A stretch of DNA of 64,000 nucleotides, taken from contig JBDLJH010000008.1 of the NCBI GenBank assembly GCA_039714395.1, positions 1 through 64,000 of the forward strand, read 5' to 3'. The DNA comes from JAPHSX01 sp039714395. GTDB taxonomy: Bacteria; Pseudomonadota; Gammaproteobacteria; Thiohalomonadales; Thiohalomonadaceae. The number at the start of each line of letters is the position of its first letter. Position 1 is the stretch's first letter. The notes under the pieces were generated by a model. It was not told the DNA's origin. It searched no databases and saw nothing but the letters and a program-made list of their open reading frames with translations. The position numbers and the translations under genes are program-made. Shown one piece after another: positions 32,291 to 40,927 of the stretch.

Positions 32291-33412
32291 ATGAAAAAGA
32301 ATGTAATCGCTCTGGCCGTTGCTGCCGCTATGGTAGCTCCCCTGGCCGCTCAAGCCGAAGTTAAAGTTTCCGGTCAGCTACAGACAGAGATTACCAGCCT
32401 GTCTGGTGACAACGTTACCGATGGTCTGTACATGAACGACGCCCAGGAAGGCGGTACCCCTGATAAGGGTAACTTCGGTGCCCTGAACTTCACCGCTTCT
32501 GAAGATCTGGGTAACGGCATGAAGGCCATCGCCAAGGTTGGCATGAATGTATGGGCTGCTGACCATAATGCTAAAGGCATTAAAACTCGTGACGCCTACA
32601 TTGGTCTGAGCGGTGGTTTCGGTACTGTGATGATGGGTACCATGAGCTCCCCTTACAAGATGGCTACCGTTAAGTGGGACCCCTTCCTGGCCACCTCTGC
32701 CCAGGCCCGTGGTAACTACGGTATGTCTGAACTGCACAACGGCTACGTCAACAATGCTATCGCCTATGCCAACAAGTTCGGTATGGCCAAGGTTGTAGCG
32801 GCGATCGTTCTGGATGAGAACGCAGATGCCTTTGCTGACCCTGCAAATAGTGAGACCACTGGTAACCACGCTATCAGCTTCTCTGTGAATGCTCCGGTTG
32901 GTCCGGTTGAGCTGGCCTTTGGTTACCACGATGCGAGCGACTATGGTGTTGATAGCGCTGATCCGCTTAATCCCGTTCTTTCTCCTTCAGCTCAGAACGA
33001 TGACTTCACCGCTATGAAGCTGGGCGTTAAGTATGCCGCTGGCCCCATTAGCGTGGCTTTCCAGCACGAAACGCTGGAAGTGGGTAAAGGTGTTGTTGAT
33101 ACCACCATTGAGGGTGACACCACCGACATCACTCACATGTACCTGAACGCTACTTATACCGCCGGTGCCAACACCTTCGCCTTTGCCTATGGTCTGATGG
33201 ATGAAGATGAGAACATCAAGGCTGTTGCTCCGGGTACTGCGGATCCGACCCCGACCTACATGAGCTTGGGTATGGTTCACGGCTTTAGCAAGAAGACCTC
33301 TGTTCACGTTGCCTACGTTGCAATGGATACTGACGTGTCCTGCACCGCGCTCGTTACCACCGGTTGTGGTGACGACGCCGGTATCGCTGCTGGTCTGCGC
33401 GTAAAGTTCTAA
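32291..33412 (+). CDS. Gram-negative porin
   Basis: An outer-membrane diffusion channel of about 373 residues. The signal peptide is MKKNVIALAVAAAMVAPLAAQA, cut before EVKVSG. The mature part alternates short amphipathic strands (GFGTVMMGTMSSPYKMA, AISFSVNAPVGPVELAFGY, MKLGVKYAAGPISVAF) and ends in GLRVKF, the terminal Phe needed for BAM insertion. FGTVMMG is the trimer-porin signature. Two cysteines near the end (SCTALVTTGCG) are unusual and may form a loop disulfide. AGGAGA precedes ATG 32291. Codon use is strongly biased, suggesting high expression. Confidence 0.92.
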   Translation: MKKNVIALAVAAAMVAPLAAQAEVKVSGQLQTEITSLSGDNVTDGLYMNDAQEGGTPDKGNFGALNFTASEDLGNGMKAIAKVGMNVWAADHNAKGIKTRDAYIGLSGGFGTVMMGTMSSPYKMATVKWDPFLATSAQARGNYGMSELHNGYVNNAIAYANKFGMAKVVAAIVLDENADAFADPANSETTGNHAISFSVNAPVGPVELAFGYHDASDYGVDSADPLNPVLSPSAQNDDFTAMKLGVKYAAGPISVAFQHETLEVGKGVVDTTIEGDTTDITHMYLNATYTAGANTFAFAYGLMDEDENIKAVAPGTADPTPTYMSLGMVHGFSKKTSVHVAYVAMDTDVSCTALVTTGCGDDAGIAAGLRVKF

Positions 33413-33440
33413 TCGATTCTCGAATCGTTTAGTACAGGAA

Positions 33441-33464
33441 ACGGGGCCTTCGGGCCCCGTTTTC
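33441..33464 (+). terminator. Porin terminator
   Basis: ACGGGGCC-TTCG-GGCCCCGT, a perfect 8-bp stem with a UUCG tetraloop, followed by TTTC. Confidence 0.93.
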
Positions 33465-33478
33465 GTTTCAGGAGAAAA

Positions 33479-33568
33479 AAAGTCGAAAGTCCCAAGTCCC
33501 AAGTCCAAAGTCATGAGTCGTGAATCAAAAGACTCCAGATTTGCGACTAGAGACTTTGGACTTTTGAC
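33479..33568. repeat. AAGTC-type degenerate repeats and hairpin
   Basis: Short imperfect direct repeats of AGTC-A/G/C-AA (AAAGTCCC AAGTCCC AAGTCC AAAGTC). AAGTCCAAAGTC (33501-33512) pairs perfectly with GACTTTGGACTT (33552-33563). The same type occurs at about 30379-30412 (AGTCGCAAGTCGCAAGTCG). No function seen. Confidence 0.7.
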
Positions 33569-33613
33569 TTGTTAAACTATGCGTCCTATTCGGACGATGA
33601 AACACAGCCCTCG

Positions 33614-36600
33614 ATGAGCAGCAACCCCCCGGTCCGCATCCGCGAGATCCCCTACAATTACACCTCTTTTTCCGATCGTGAGATCGTGATCCGTTTTCTC
33701 GGTGAGGAGATGTGGCAGGTGCTCAACACCCTGCGTGGCGAGCGGGTCACGGGCCGTTCGGCTCGTATGCTATTCGAGGTGCTGGGGGATATGTGGGTGA
33801 TCACCCGCAACCCTTTTATTCAGGACGACCTGATCGAAAACCAGAAGCGCTGGGAGTCCCTGGCGCATGCCTTGCACCATCGTCTTGATCAAATAGAACA
33901 GCGTGCCGATGACAATGCCCAGGCACTGCAGCTGGCCGCCGCTACCCGCAAGGCGGTTGAGAAATTAGAGCAGTGGTTGCCGTGTGTTAAGGATAAACGC
34001 CACGAGGTGAAGCGTCGTCTGGCGAAGATCACCCGCAAGGACAATATCCAGTTTGATGGTCTGGCACGTGTGAGCCATGTGACCGACGCCTCGGACTGGC
34101 GGGTGGAGTATCCCTTTGTGGTGATCACACCCGAGTCAGAGGCCGAGGTGGCCGAGCTGGTGCGTGCCTGCATTGAACTGGAACTGACGATTATTCCCCG
34201 TGGTGGCGGTACCGGCTATACCGGTGGTGCGGTACCGCTGGTCGCGGACAGCGTGGTGATTAACACCGAAAAGCTGGAGCAAATAGGGGCGGTGACACCA
34301 CGCCAGCTACCTGGAGTGGAGCAGGAGGTGACCACCATTGAGGTGGGAACGGGCGTGGTGACCCGCCGTGTCTCCGAGCAGGCCGAGGCGGCGGGCCATG
34401 TGTTTGCCGTTGACCCCACCTCGCAGGACGCCTCCTGCATCGGCGGCAACATCGCGATGAATGCCGGTGGCAAGAAGGCGGTAATGTGGGGGACGACGCT
34501 GGATAACCTAGTCTCCTGGCGGATGGTGATGCCGGACGGTGAGTGGCTGGAGGTGGAGCGCCTTAACCATAACATTGGCAAGATCCACGAGGTGGAGCTG
34601 GTGGAGTTTCGTCTCACCCGCCTCGGTCTCGACGGCAGGAGCCCGCAGGGAAAAGCGGAAATTTTGCAGATCCCCGGTGAGCATCTGCGCAAACGTGGCC
34701 TGGGCAAGGATGTCACCAATAAATTTCTCGGCGGCCTGCCCGGTATTCAAAAAGAGGGCTGTGACGGCATCATCACCTCGGCGGTATTTATTCTGCACCG
34801 CATGCCGAAGTTTACCCGCACCGTCTGCCTGGAGTTCTTTGGTAGTGAGCTGCGCCGCTCGGTGCCGGCCATTATTGAAACCAAGGACTATCTTGATGCC
34901 CTCGACGGGGTGATGCTCTCCGGTCTGGAACATCTGGACGACCGCTACATCAAGGCGGTCAATTACAGTACCAAGGCGCCGCACCCCGATCTGCCGAAGA
35001 TGGTGTTGCTGGCCGATATCGGTGGTGATGATGAGCAGCAGGTGGCCGAGGCCGCCTCGGTGGTGGTGCGCATGGCCAATGGCCGCGGGGCAGAGGGCTT
35101 TATTGCCACCAGCCCCGAGGCGCGACAGCGTTTCTGGGCGGATCGTGCCCGTACCGCCGCTATCGCCGCCCACACCAACGCCTTTAAGATCAACGAGGAT
35201 GTGGTGATCCCGCTGGAGCGTCTGGCCGACTACAGCGAGGGGATCGAGCGCATTAACATCGAGCAGTCGATCCATAACAAGTTGCAGATGATCGACAGCG
35301 TTGCCGACTACCTGACAGGCGATCTGCCCGAGCGCCGGGGCGACCCTGACTATCAGGAGAGTGAGGAGAATATTGCCATCATCGCCGCCAAGCGTGAGGC
35401 GGCCCAGACTCACCTTGCACAAACTGCGCAGCGTTGGCGCGAGCAGCTTGAGGGACTGGATCAACGAGCGACCGATCATCTGGCCTTGCTGGGTGATGGG
35501 GTGGCTGAGCAGCTGCAAAGCGGTGACACTCTGTTTAAGCTTATCCTGCGTCGTGATCTCTGTATCTCCTACCGCGCTGAGGTGGAGAAACCGTTAAAGG
35601 AGATCTTCTCCGGTCGTGAGCTGGAGGGGGTAAGAGAGCGCTTCGATGCCATCCATGCCGAGCTGCGCCCACGCCGCCTGTTTGTTGCCACCCACATGCA
35701 TGCCGGTGACGGCAATGTACATACCAATATTCCGGTGCACTCCAACGATTACGCGATGCTGCACGAGGCTGAGCGGGTGGTGGAGCGCATTATGGCGCTG
35801 GCCGAGTCGCTGGGCGGGGTGATCTCCGGTGAGCACGGTATCGGCATAACCAAGATGCAGTTTCTGGCCCCCGATGTGGTCGAGGCCTTTACCGCCTATA
35901 AAAACAGGGTTGATCCGGCGCAGCACTTCAATCGTGGCAAGTTGCTGGCAGGTTCGGGTTTGGCCAATGCCTACACCCCATCGTTGCGCCTGATGCAGCA
36001 GGAGGCGCTGATCCTTGAGGCGAGCGAGCTGGGTGAGCTTAACGATATGGTGAAGGACTGCCTGCGTTGTGGTAAGTGCAAACCGGTCTGCACCACCCAT
36101 GTGCCGCGTGCCAACCTGCTCTACTCGCCGCGCAACAAGATCCTCGCCACCGGCCTCATTGTTGAGGCATTCCTCTACGAGGAGCAGACCCGCCGCGGTA
36201 TCTCAGTGCGCCACTTCGATGAGATGAATGATGTGGCCGATCACTGCACCATTTGCCACCGTTGCGTAAAGCCCTGCCCGGTGAATATAGACTTTGGTGA
36301 TGTTACGGTGCGGATGCGTAATGTGCTGCGTCTACATGGCCAGAAACGTAGCCGCATCGGCACCCAGATGGCGATGCTGTTCCTTAATATTACCGATCCG
36401 TCGAGCATCAAGCTGATGCGTAAGGTGATGATTCAGTGGGGTTATGCCGGGCAGAGGCTGGGTTATAACTTAGCCAGGCGGATAGGGCTGCTGCGCGACA
36501 AGCGCCGCCCGAAAGGAACCACCGGCAAGATGCCAATCAAGGAGCAGGTGATCAACTTTGTTAAACGGCCACTGCCGAGTGGCCTGCCGAGCCAGACCAC

Positions 36601-37501
36601 CCGTGCCATGTTGGGGCTGGAAGATGACAAGGTGATCCCTATTCTGCGCAACCCGCAGGGCAGTGCCGAGGAGCAGGAGGCGGTCTTCTACTTCCCCGGT
36701 TGTGGCTCTGAGCGCCTGTTCAGCGAGGTGGGTCTGGCTACTCTGGCAATGCTCTATAAAACAGGTGCACAGACAGTGCTGCCCCCCGGCTATCTTTGCT
36801 GCGGATATCCGCAAAGTGCGGGTGGTGATGATGTTAAGGGCAAGCAGATCTCCACCGATAATCAGGTGCTGTTTCATCGGGTTGCCAACACCCTGAACTA
36901 CATGGATATCAAGACCGTGATCGTCTCCTGCGGCACCTGTATGGATCAGCTGCTGAAGTATCAGTTTGAGGCGATCTTCCCCGGCTGTCGTCTGCTCGAT
37001 ATTCACGAGTACCTGATGGAAAAAGGGGTGAAACTCGAAGGGGTGGAGGGGCAGCAATATCTCTACCATGACCCCTGTCATAGTCCGATAAAGCACAATA
37101 ATCCGCTCAAGGTGACCTCCACCCTGATGGGGCAGGAGGTGATACTTTCGGATCGCTGCTGTGGCGAGGCGGGCACCTTTGCCGTCTCCCGTCCCGATAT
37201 CTCCACCCAGGTGCGCTTTCGTAAGGAGGAGGAGCTACGTAAGGGGATTATGTCCATGGATGGACGGTATGCCGGCGCGCCAGGAGGCAGCGCACCGGCT
37301 ATGTCCAGGGAAGGGCCGCCAGTGAAGGTACTTACCTCTTGCCCTGCCTGCCAGCAGGGCCTGTCACGCTACCGCAATACCACGGGTATCGATACCGGCT
37401 ATATTGTGGTGGAGCTGGCGCGCCACCTGCATGGTGAGCAGTGGCAGAAAGGATTTATCGATGAAGTGAAACAGGGCGGTATTGAGCGGGTACTGCTATA
37501 G
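33614..37501 (+). CDS. DUF3683-FAD-linked oxidase-Fe-S-CCG multidomain dehydrogenase
   Basis: A chain of about 1295 residues that fuses a GlcD-like flavoprotein to a GlcF-like electron-transfer part. Order: DUF3683 (to about 150), FAD-binding PCMH domain with IIPRGGGTGYTGGAVPL near 190-210 and ASCIGGNIAMNAGGKKA near 275-291, FAD-oxidase C-terminal domain to about 785, 4Fe-4S motifs CLRCGKCKPVC (about 815) and CTICHRCVKPC (about 877), and two CCG domains (FPGCGSERLF near 1026, YHDPCHSP near 1151, ending in TSCPACQQGL). The substrate is probably a 2-hydroxyacid, but this is inference. An odd in-frame insert at about 1213-1235 is palindromic DNA (37250-37318). ATG 33614 is preferred over TTG 33569. 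Likely membrane-associated electron transfer to quinone. Confidence 0.9.
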   Translation: MSSNPPVRIREIPYNYTSFSDREIVIRFLGEEMWQVLNTLRGERVTGRSARMLFEVLGDMWVITRNPFIQDDLIENQKRWESLAHALHHRLDQIEQRADDNAQALQLAAATRKAVEKLEQWLPCVKDKRHEVKRRLAKITRKDNIQFDGLARVSHVTDASDWRVEYPFVVITPESEAEVAELVRACIELELTIIPRGGGTGYTGGAVPLVADSVVINTEKLEQIGAVTPRQLPGVEQEVTTIEVGTGVVTRRVSEQAEAAGHVFAVDPTSQDASCIGGNIAMNAGGKKAVMWGTTLDNLVSWRMVMPDGEWLEVERLNHNIGKIHEVELVEFRLTRLGLDGRSPQGKAEILQIPGEHLRKRGLGKDVTNKFLGGLPGIQKEGCDGIITSAVFILHRMPKFTRTVCLEFFGSELRRSVPAIIETKDYLDALDGVMLSGLEHLDDRYIKAVNYSTKAPHPDLPKMVLLADIGGDDEQQVAEAASVVVRMANGRGAEGFIATSPEARQRFWADRARTAAIAAHTNAFKINEDVVIPLERLADYSEGIERINIEQSIHNKLQMIDSVADYLTGDLPERRGDPDYQESEENIAIIAAKREAAQTHLAQTAQRWREQLEGLDQRATDHLALLGDGVAEQLQSGDTLFKLILRRDLCISYRAEVEKPLKEIFSGRELEGVRERFDAIHAELRPRRLFVATHMHAGDGNVHTNIPVHSNDYAMLHEAERVVERIMALAESLGGVISGEHGIGITKMQFLAPDVVEAFTAYKNRVDPAQHFNRGKLLAGSGLANAYTPSLRLMQQEALILEASELGELNDMVKDCLRCGKCKPVCTTHVPRANLLYSPRNKILATGLIVEAFLYEEQTRRGISVRHFDEMNDVADHCTICHRCVKPCPVNIDFGDVTVRMRNVLRLHGQKRSRIGTQMAMLFLNITDPSSIKLMRKVMIQWGYAGQRLGYNLARRIGLLRDKRRPKGTTGKMPIKEQVINFVKRPLPSGLPSQTTRAMLGLEDDKVIPILRNPQGSAEEQEAVFYFPGCGSERLFSEVGLATLAMLYKTGAQTVLPPGYLCCGYPQSAGGDDVKGKQISTDNQVLFHRVANTLNYMDIKTVIVSCGTCMDQLLKYQFEAIFPGCRLLDIHEYLMEKGVKLEGVEGQQYLYHDPCHSPIKHNNPLKVTSTLMGQEVILSDRCCGEAGTFAVSRPDISTQVRFRKEEELRKGIMSMDGRYAGAPGGSAPAMSREGPPVKVLTSCPACQQGLSRYRNTTGIDTGYIVVELARHLHGEQWQKGFIDEVKQGGIERVLL
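37250..37318. repeat. In-frame palindromic insertion inside the FAD/Fe-S gene
   Basis: Encodes SMDGRYAGAPGGSAPAMSRE between ELRKGIM and GPPVKVLTSC, where relatives read straight from a short helix into the last CCG motif. The DNA is an imperfect palindrome: GGACGGTATGCCGGCGCGCC faces AGCGCACCGGCTATGTCC around AGGAGGC. Flanked by TCCATGGATGG and CCAGGGAAGGG. A length divisible by three keeps the frame. Confidence 0.6.
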
Positions 37502-37580
37502 GAACCGTTTTTTTCATTACTACCGTGATGACTTCAGATGATGAATTGCGGCGACCTGAACGGCCACCGCTGGAATGGCT

Positions 37581-38240
37581 TTAAAGGGTGGTAACACCAG
37601 ACTCGCTGCCCACCAGCACCACATCAGCAGGGCGCAGGGCAAACAGGCCATTGGTGACCACACCGGTGATGTTGTTGAGCTTCTGCTCAAGCTCCACAGG
37701 GTTTGTGATTTGCATGTTATGCACGTCGAGGATCACGTTACCATTGTCGGTAACAAATCCCTCGCGATAGACCGGCTCCCCACCCAGTTTCACCAGTTCG
37801 CGGGCGACATAGCTACGTGCCATCGGGATCACCTCGACGGGTAGCGGGAAGGCACCCATTACATCTACCACCTTGGTCTCATCAACGATACAGACAAACT
37901 TCTTTGCCACAGCGGCAACAATCTTTTCGCGGGTCAGTGCACCACCGCCCCCTTTAATGAGATGGGCGTGCTTATTGGTCTCATCGGCACCGTCTATATA
38001 GACCGACATTTCATCGACCGAGTTGAGATCGAGAACCTGAATGCCGTGCCCCCTGAGGCGATCAGCACTGGCCTCGGAGCTGGCCACGGTACCGTTGATC
38101 TTGTCTTTCATTTCGGCAAGTGCGTCGATGAAGAAGTTGGCGGTAGAGCCGGTGCCAATACCGATGATGGTATTGGGAACCACATGTTCGAGTGCAGCGC
38201 GGGCTACTGCCTGCTTCATTTCGTCCTGAGTCATACCCAT
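37581..38240 (-). CDS. rpiA: Ribose-5-phosphate isomerase A
   Basis: Interconverts ribose-5-phosphate and ribulose-5-phosphate in the pentose phosphate and Calvin cycles. The 219 residues include GIGTGSTANFFI near 27-38, ASSEASADRL near 53-62, DGADE near 83-87 (catalytic D), KGGGGALTREKIVA near 95-108 and KFVCIVDETK near 113-122. Convergent with the large FAD/Fe-S gene. Upstream lies a 540-bp repeat array, so its promoter must lie in the short gap before the repeat or within it. Confidence 0.96.
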   Translation of the reverse strand: MGMTQDEMKQAVARAALEHVVPNTIIGIGTGSTANFFIDALAEMKDKINGTVASSEASADRLRGHGIQVLDLNSVDEMSVYIDGADETNKHAHLIKGGGGALTREKIVAAVAKKFVCIVDETKVVDVMGAFPLPVEVIPMARSYVARELVKLGGEPVYREGFVTDNGNVILDVHNMQITNPVELEQKLNNITGVVTNGLFALRPADVVLVGSESGVTTL

Positions 38241-38336
38241 GGGAGTTGTGTCCTCTGATTCTGTATTAGTTTGATGAGCTAATTCTAACAGCTTGGTGTG
38301 GGTCGATGCGATAGTGCAATGCCGCTAAAGCAGGAC

Positions 38337-38874
38337 ATCGCGGCATAGCCGCTCCTACGGTGGTGTTGGCAGTATCACGGCATGGTAACGGTGTTGTTGT
38401 AGGAGCGCCGCTGGCGCGATGCGATAGTGCAATGCCGCTAAAGCAGGACATCGCGGCATAGCCGCTCCTACGGTGGTATTGGCAGTATCACGGCATGGTA
38501 ACGGTGTTGTTGTAGGAGCGCCGCTGGCGCGATGCGATAGCGCTATGTTGCCAAAACAGGACATCGCGGCATAGCCGCTCCTACGGTGGTGTTGGCAGTA
38601 TCACGGCATGGTAACGGTGTTGTTGTAGGAGCGCCTCTGGCGCGATGCGATAGCGCTATGTCGCCAAAACAGGACATCGCGGCATAGCTGCTCCTACGGT
38701 GGTGTTGGCAGTATCACGGCGTGGTAACGGTGTTGTTGTAGGAGCGCCTCTGGCACGATGCGATAGTGCAATGCCACCAAAACAGGACATCGCGGCATAG
38801 CCGCTCCTACGGTGGTGTTGGCAGTATCACGGCATGGTAACGGTGTTGTTGTAGGAGCGCCTCTGGCGCGATGC
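38337..38874. repeat. BIME array, exact 113-bp period
   Basis: Five units whose ATCGCGGCATAGCCGCTCCTAC starts fall at 38337, 38450, 38563, 38676 and 38789, exactly 113 bp apart. Each contains the linker GGTGTTGGCAGTATCACGGC, then GTAGGAGCGCCNCTGGCGCGAT on the opposite arm, then a variable part (GCGATAGTGCAATGCCGCTAAAGCAGG or GCGATAGCGCTATG). Small substitutions differ between units. Too long and too palindromic for CRISPR. No gene in the interval. Confidence 0.95.
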
Positions 38875-38968
38875 TTCGTAAGGAGCAAACGTGTTTAAGC
38901 ATGATTTTGCCATGATGTGGTGGCTGAATTGGCTTGTAAGTTTTTTGTGACCTGCTTAATGTAGGCCT

Positions 38969-40486
38969 ATGCTAAATGACTACCTGAAACGAATCCTTAC
39001 TGCCCGCGTTTATGACGTGGCTATCGAAACCCCGCTGGAGGTGGCCCCGGCCATTTCCACCCGTTTGCGCAATAAGGTGTGGCTGAAACGTGAAGACCTG
39101 CAACCGGTCTTCTCTTTCAAATTGCGCGGGGCGTATAACAAGATGGCCAGCCTCACCACGGAGGAGCGGGATCGCGGCGTTTGCGCCGCCTCGGCGGGTA
39201 ACCATGCTCAGGGGGTGGCGATGTCTGCCAGACGCCTGGGTATCGACGCCACTATCGTGATGCCCAAAACCACCCCCGATATTAAGGTGCATGCCGTTGT
39301 TGCGCGCGGTGCAAGGGTGGAGCTGGCAGGTAATACCTATGATGATGCCTATCAGCACGCGCGCAAGCTCGCCGAGGAGCGTGGTTTTACCTTTGTTCAT
39401 CCTTACGATGATCAAGTGGTGATCGCCGGTCAGGGCACCGTGGCGATGGAGATGATGCGCCAGCATCCGCACCCGGAACAGATCGATGCGGTATTTGTGC
39501 CGGTTGGTGGCGGTGGTCTGATTGCGGGAGTAGCCGCCTATATCAAGGCGCTCTATCCACAGGTGAAAGTGATCGGTGTTGAGCCGGAGGATGCCCCCTG
39601 TTTTCATGCCGCCCTGGAGGCGGGTGAGCGGGTGGTGCTGGAGCAGGTCGGCATCTTTGCCGATGGTGTAGCAGTCAGGCAGGTGGGGGAGGAGCCCTAC
39701 CGTGTGGCAAAGGGGCTGGTTGACGAGGTGATGCTGGTCTCCACCGATGAGATCTGTGCGGCGATTAAGGATATCTTCGAGGACACCCGCTCCATTGCTG
39801 AACCGGCAGGGGCGCTGGGTGTTGCCGGGATGAAGAAATATGTTGACCGCGAAGGGGTGGAAGATAAGTCCTTTGTCGCCATCGATTCCGGTGCCAATAT
39901 GAATTTTGACCGCCTGCGTCATGTTGCCGAGCGTGCGGAACTGGGTGAGCTGCGCGAGGGGCTGTTCGCTGTAACCATCCCCGAAAAGCCCGGCAGCTTT
40001 TTGAGTTTTTGCGAGATCCTGGGTTCGCGCAATATTACCGAGTTCAATTACCGCTATGCCGATAACAGGGATGCACACATTTTTGTCGGTGTGCAGTTAA
40101 GTGGTGGCCAGCAGGAGAAAGAGCAGCTGCTAGGTGAACTGGCGGATAAATCACTGCCGGTACAGGACCTTAGTGATAATGAGATGGCCAAGCTGCACCT
40201 TCGTTACATGGTCGGTGGTCGTGCCAATCCCGAGTATGAAAGGCTGTTGCGTTTCGAATTCCCAGAACGCCCCGGTGCCCTGTTGCGTTTTTTGAATCGA
40301 TTGGGTGGCCGCTGGAATATCAGCCTGTTCCACTATCGCAACCACGGTGCGGCCTATGGTCGCGTACTCTGTGGTATTCAGGTGCCCGAAGATGAGCTAC
40401 AGGATCTCCACTCCTTTCTCGAGCAGCTCGGTTATCGCTGGTGGGAAGAGGATGATAATCCTGCCTATGAGAAGTTTTTGCGCTAG
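38969..40486 (+). CDS. ilvA: Threonine dehydratase, biosynthetic
   Basis: PLP enzyme that deaminates threonine to 2-oxobutanoate, the committed step to isoleucine. The 505 residues comprise the catalytic domain, with PLP lysine in FSFKLRGAYNKM near residues 50-61, AGNHAQGVA near 74-82 and VGGGGLIAGVAAYIKAL near 176-192, followed by two ACT-like regulatory domains (LFAVTIPEKPGSFLSF near 331-346 and LLRFEFPERPGALLRFL near 426-442) that sense isoleucine and valine. The full-length form is the feedback-controlled biosynthetic enzyme. Confidence 0.97.
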   Translation: MLNDYLKRILTARVYDVAIETPLEVAPAISTRLRNKVWLKREDLQPVFSFKLRGAYNKMASLTTEERDRGVCAASAGNHAQGVAMSARRLGIDATIVMPKTTPDIKVHAVVARGARVELAGNTYDDAYQHARKLAEERGFTFVHPYDDQVVIAGQGTVAMEMMRQHPHPEQIDAVFVPVGGGGLIAGVAAYIKALYPQVKVIGVEPEDAPCFHAALEAGERVVLEQVGIFADGVAVRQVGEEPYRVAKGLVDEVMLVSTDEICAAIKDIFEDTRSIAEPAGALGVAGMKKYVDREGVEDKSFVAIDSGANMNFDRLRHVAERAELGELREGLFAVTIPEKPGSFLSFCEILGSRNITEFNYRYADNRDAHIFVGVQLSGGQQEKEQLLGELADKSLPVQDLSDNEMAKLHLRYMVGGRANPEYERLLRFEFPERPGALLRFLNRLGGRWNISLFHYRNHGAAYGRVLCGIQVPEDELQDLHSFLEQLGYRWWEEDDNPAYEKFLR

Positions 40487-40750
40487 CCGGACGGATTTGC
40501 ACATAAATTTCTGGAAACTGGCTCTAACTAACGTGTGTTGAGCCTGTTTTTACCATTTTCCAGGTAATGGAGGGTTTTGCCGTGTGCAAAACCTTATTTC
40601 TATCTGGTTTTTGTGAACTTGGTCAAAGAAAAGCTCCTAACTTGTTGTAAAGTATGGATCCTCTAATCGAAAAAAGATGTTTTTTATCTATTTTGGTTGG
40701 AGGATTTTGAAACAAGAGTCCCGATTAAGGGGTGTAGGAGTCATTGACCA
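40487..40750. other. Intergenic stretch before a small gene
   Basis: Mostly AT-rich with no clear gene. TTTTACCATTTTCCAGG and TTGTTGTAAAGTATGGATCC give weak promoter-like matches near 40640-40670. A GGAG at about 40734 may be the ribosome-binding site of the 42-residue gene. A 27-codon frame at 40567 was seen and not accepted. Confidence 0.4.
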
Positions 40751-40879
40751 ATGAGAAAAAGAAAACCAGACCTGATGGTGGTACTGGCTGTGCTGATTGG
40801 TTTAGGGGTAATGGTTACCGAGGTAACTTATGGAAAGGCCTTTTCACCAGAGGTGAACAGGACGACTGTCTCCCGCTAA
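40751..40879 (+). CDS. Small membrane protein, 42 residues
   Basis: Begins MRKRKPDLMVVLAVLIGLG, continues VMVTEVTYGKAFSPEVNRTTV and ends in SR before TAA at 40877. A basic N-terminus (RKRK) precedes one hydrophobic segment (about residues 8-22) and a short polar tail, the pattern of a one-pass membrane peptide with its C-terminus outside, or of a signal peptide with a cut near TYG or KA. GGAG lies about ten bases upstream and a terminator follows 24 bases after the stop, so it is an independent transcription unit. It is below the size usual for annotation. Function unknown. Confidence 0.6.
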   Translation: MRKRKPDLMVVLAVLIGLGVMVTEVTYGKAFSPEVNRTTVSR

Positions 40880-40902
40880 ACAGTTAGTAGCGTAGCGACC
40901 AC

Positions 40903-40927
40903 AAAAAGCCCGCGTATAGTGGGTTTT
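40903..40927 (+). terminator. Terminator after the small membrane protein gene
   Basis: AAAAAGCCCGC-GTATA-GTGGGTTTTTT folds with one bulged G and one G-T pair and a T-run. It lies between convergent genes. Confidence 0.75.

Noticed and set aside
34508..35518. 336-residue antisense frame inside the FAD/Fe-S gene
   Set aside because: It is a composition shadow of a GC-biased gene; the plus-strand protein has clear domains throughout.
38266..38888. Possible CRISPR array
   Set aside because: The 113-bp units are palindromic pairs with near-identical linkers. A CRISPR has short repeats with unique spacers, and no cas gene is nearby.
38972..40078. 368-residue antisense frame opposite ilvA
   Set aside because: Shadow of ilvA; His/Gly/Leu-rich with no family signature.
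40567..40650. 27-codon frame beginning ATGGAGGGTTTTGCC
   Set aside because: No ribosome-binding site and no protein-like features apart from being open; the 42-codon gene at 40751 is better supported.
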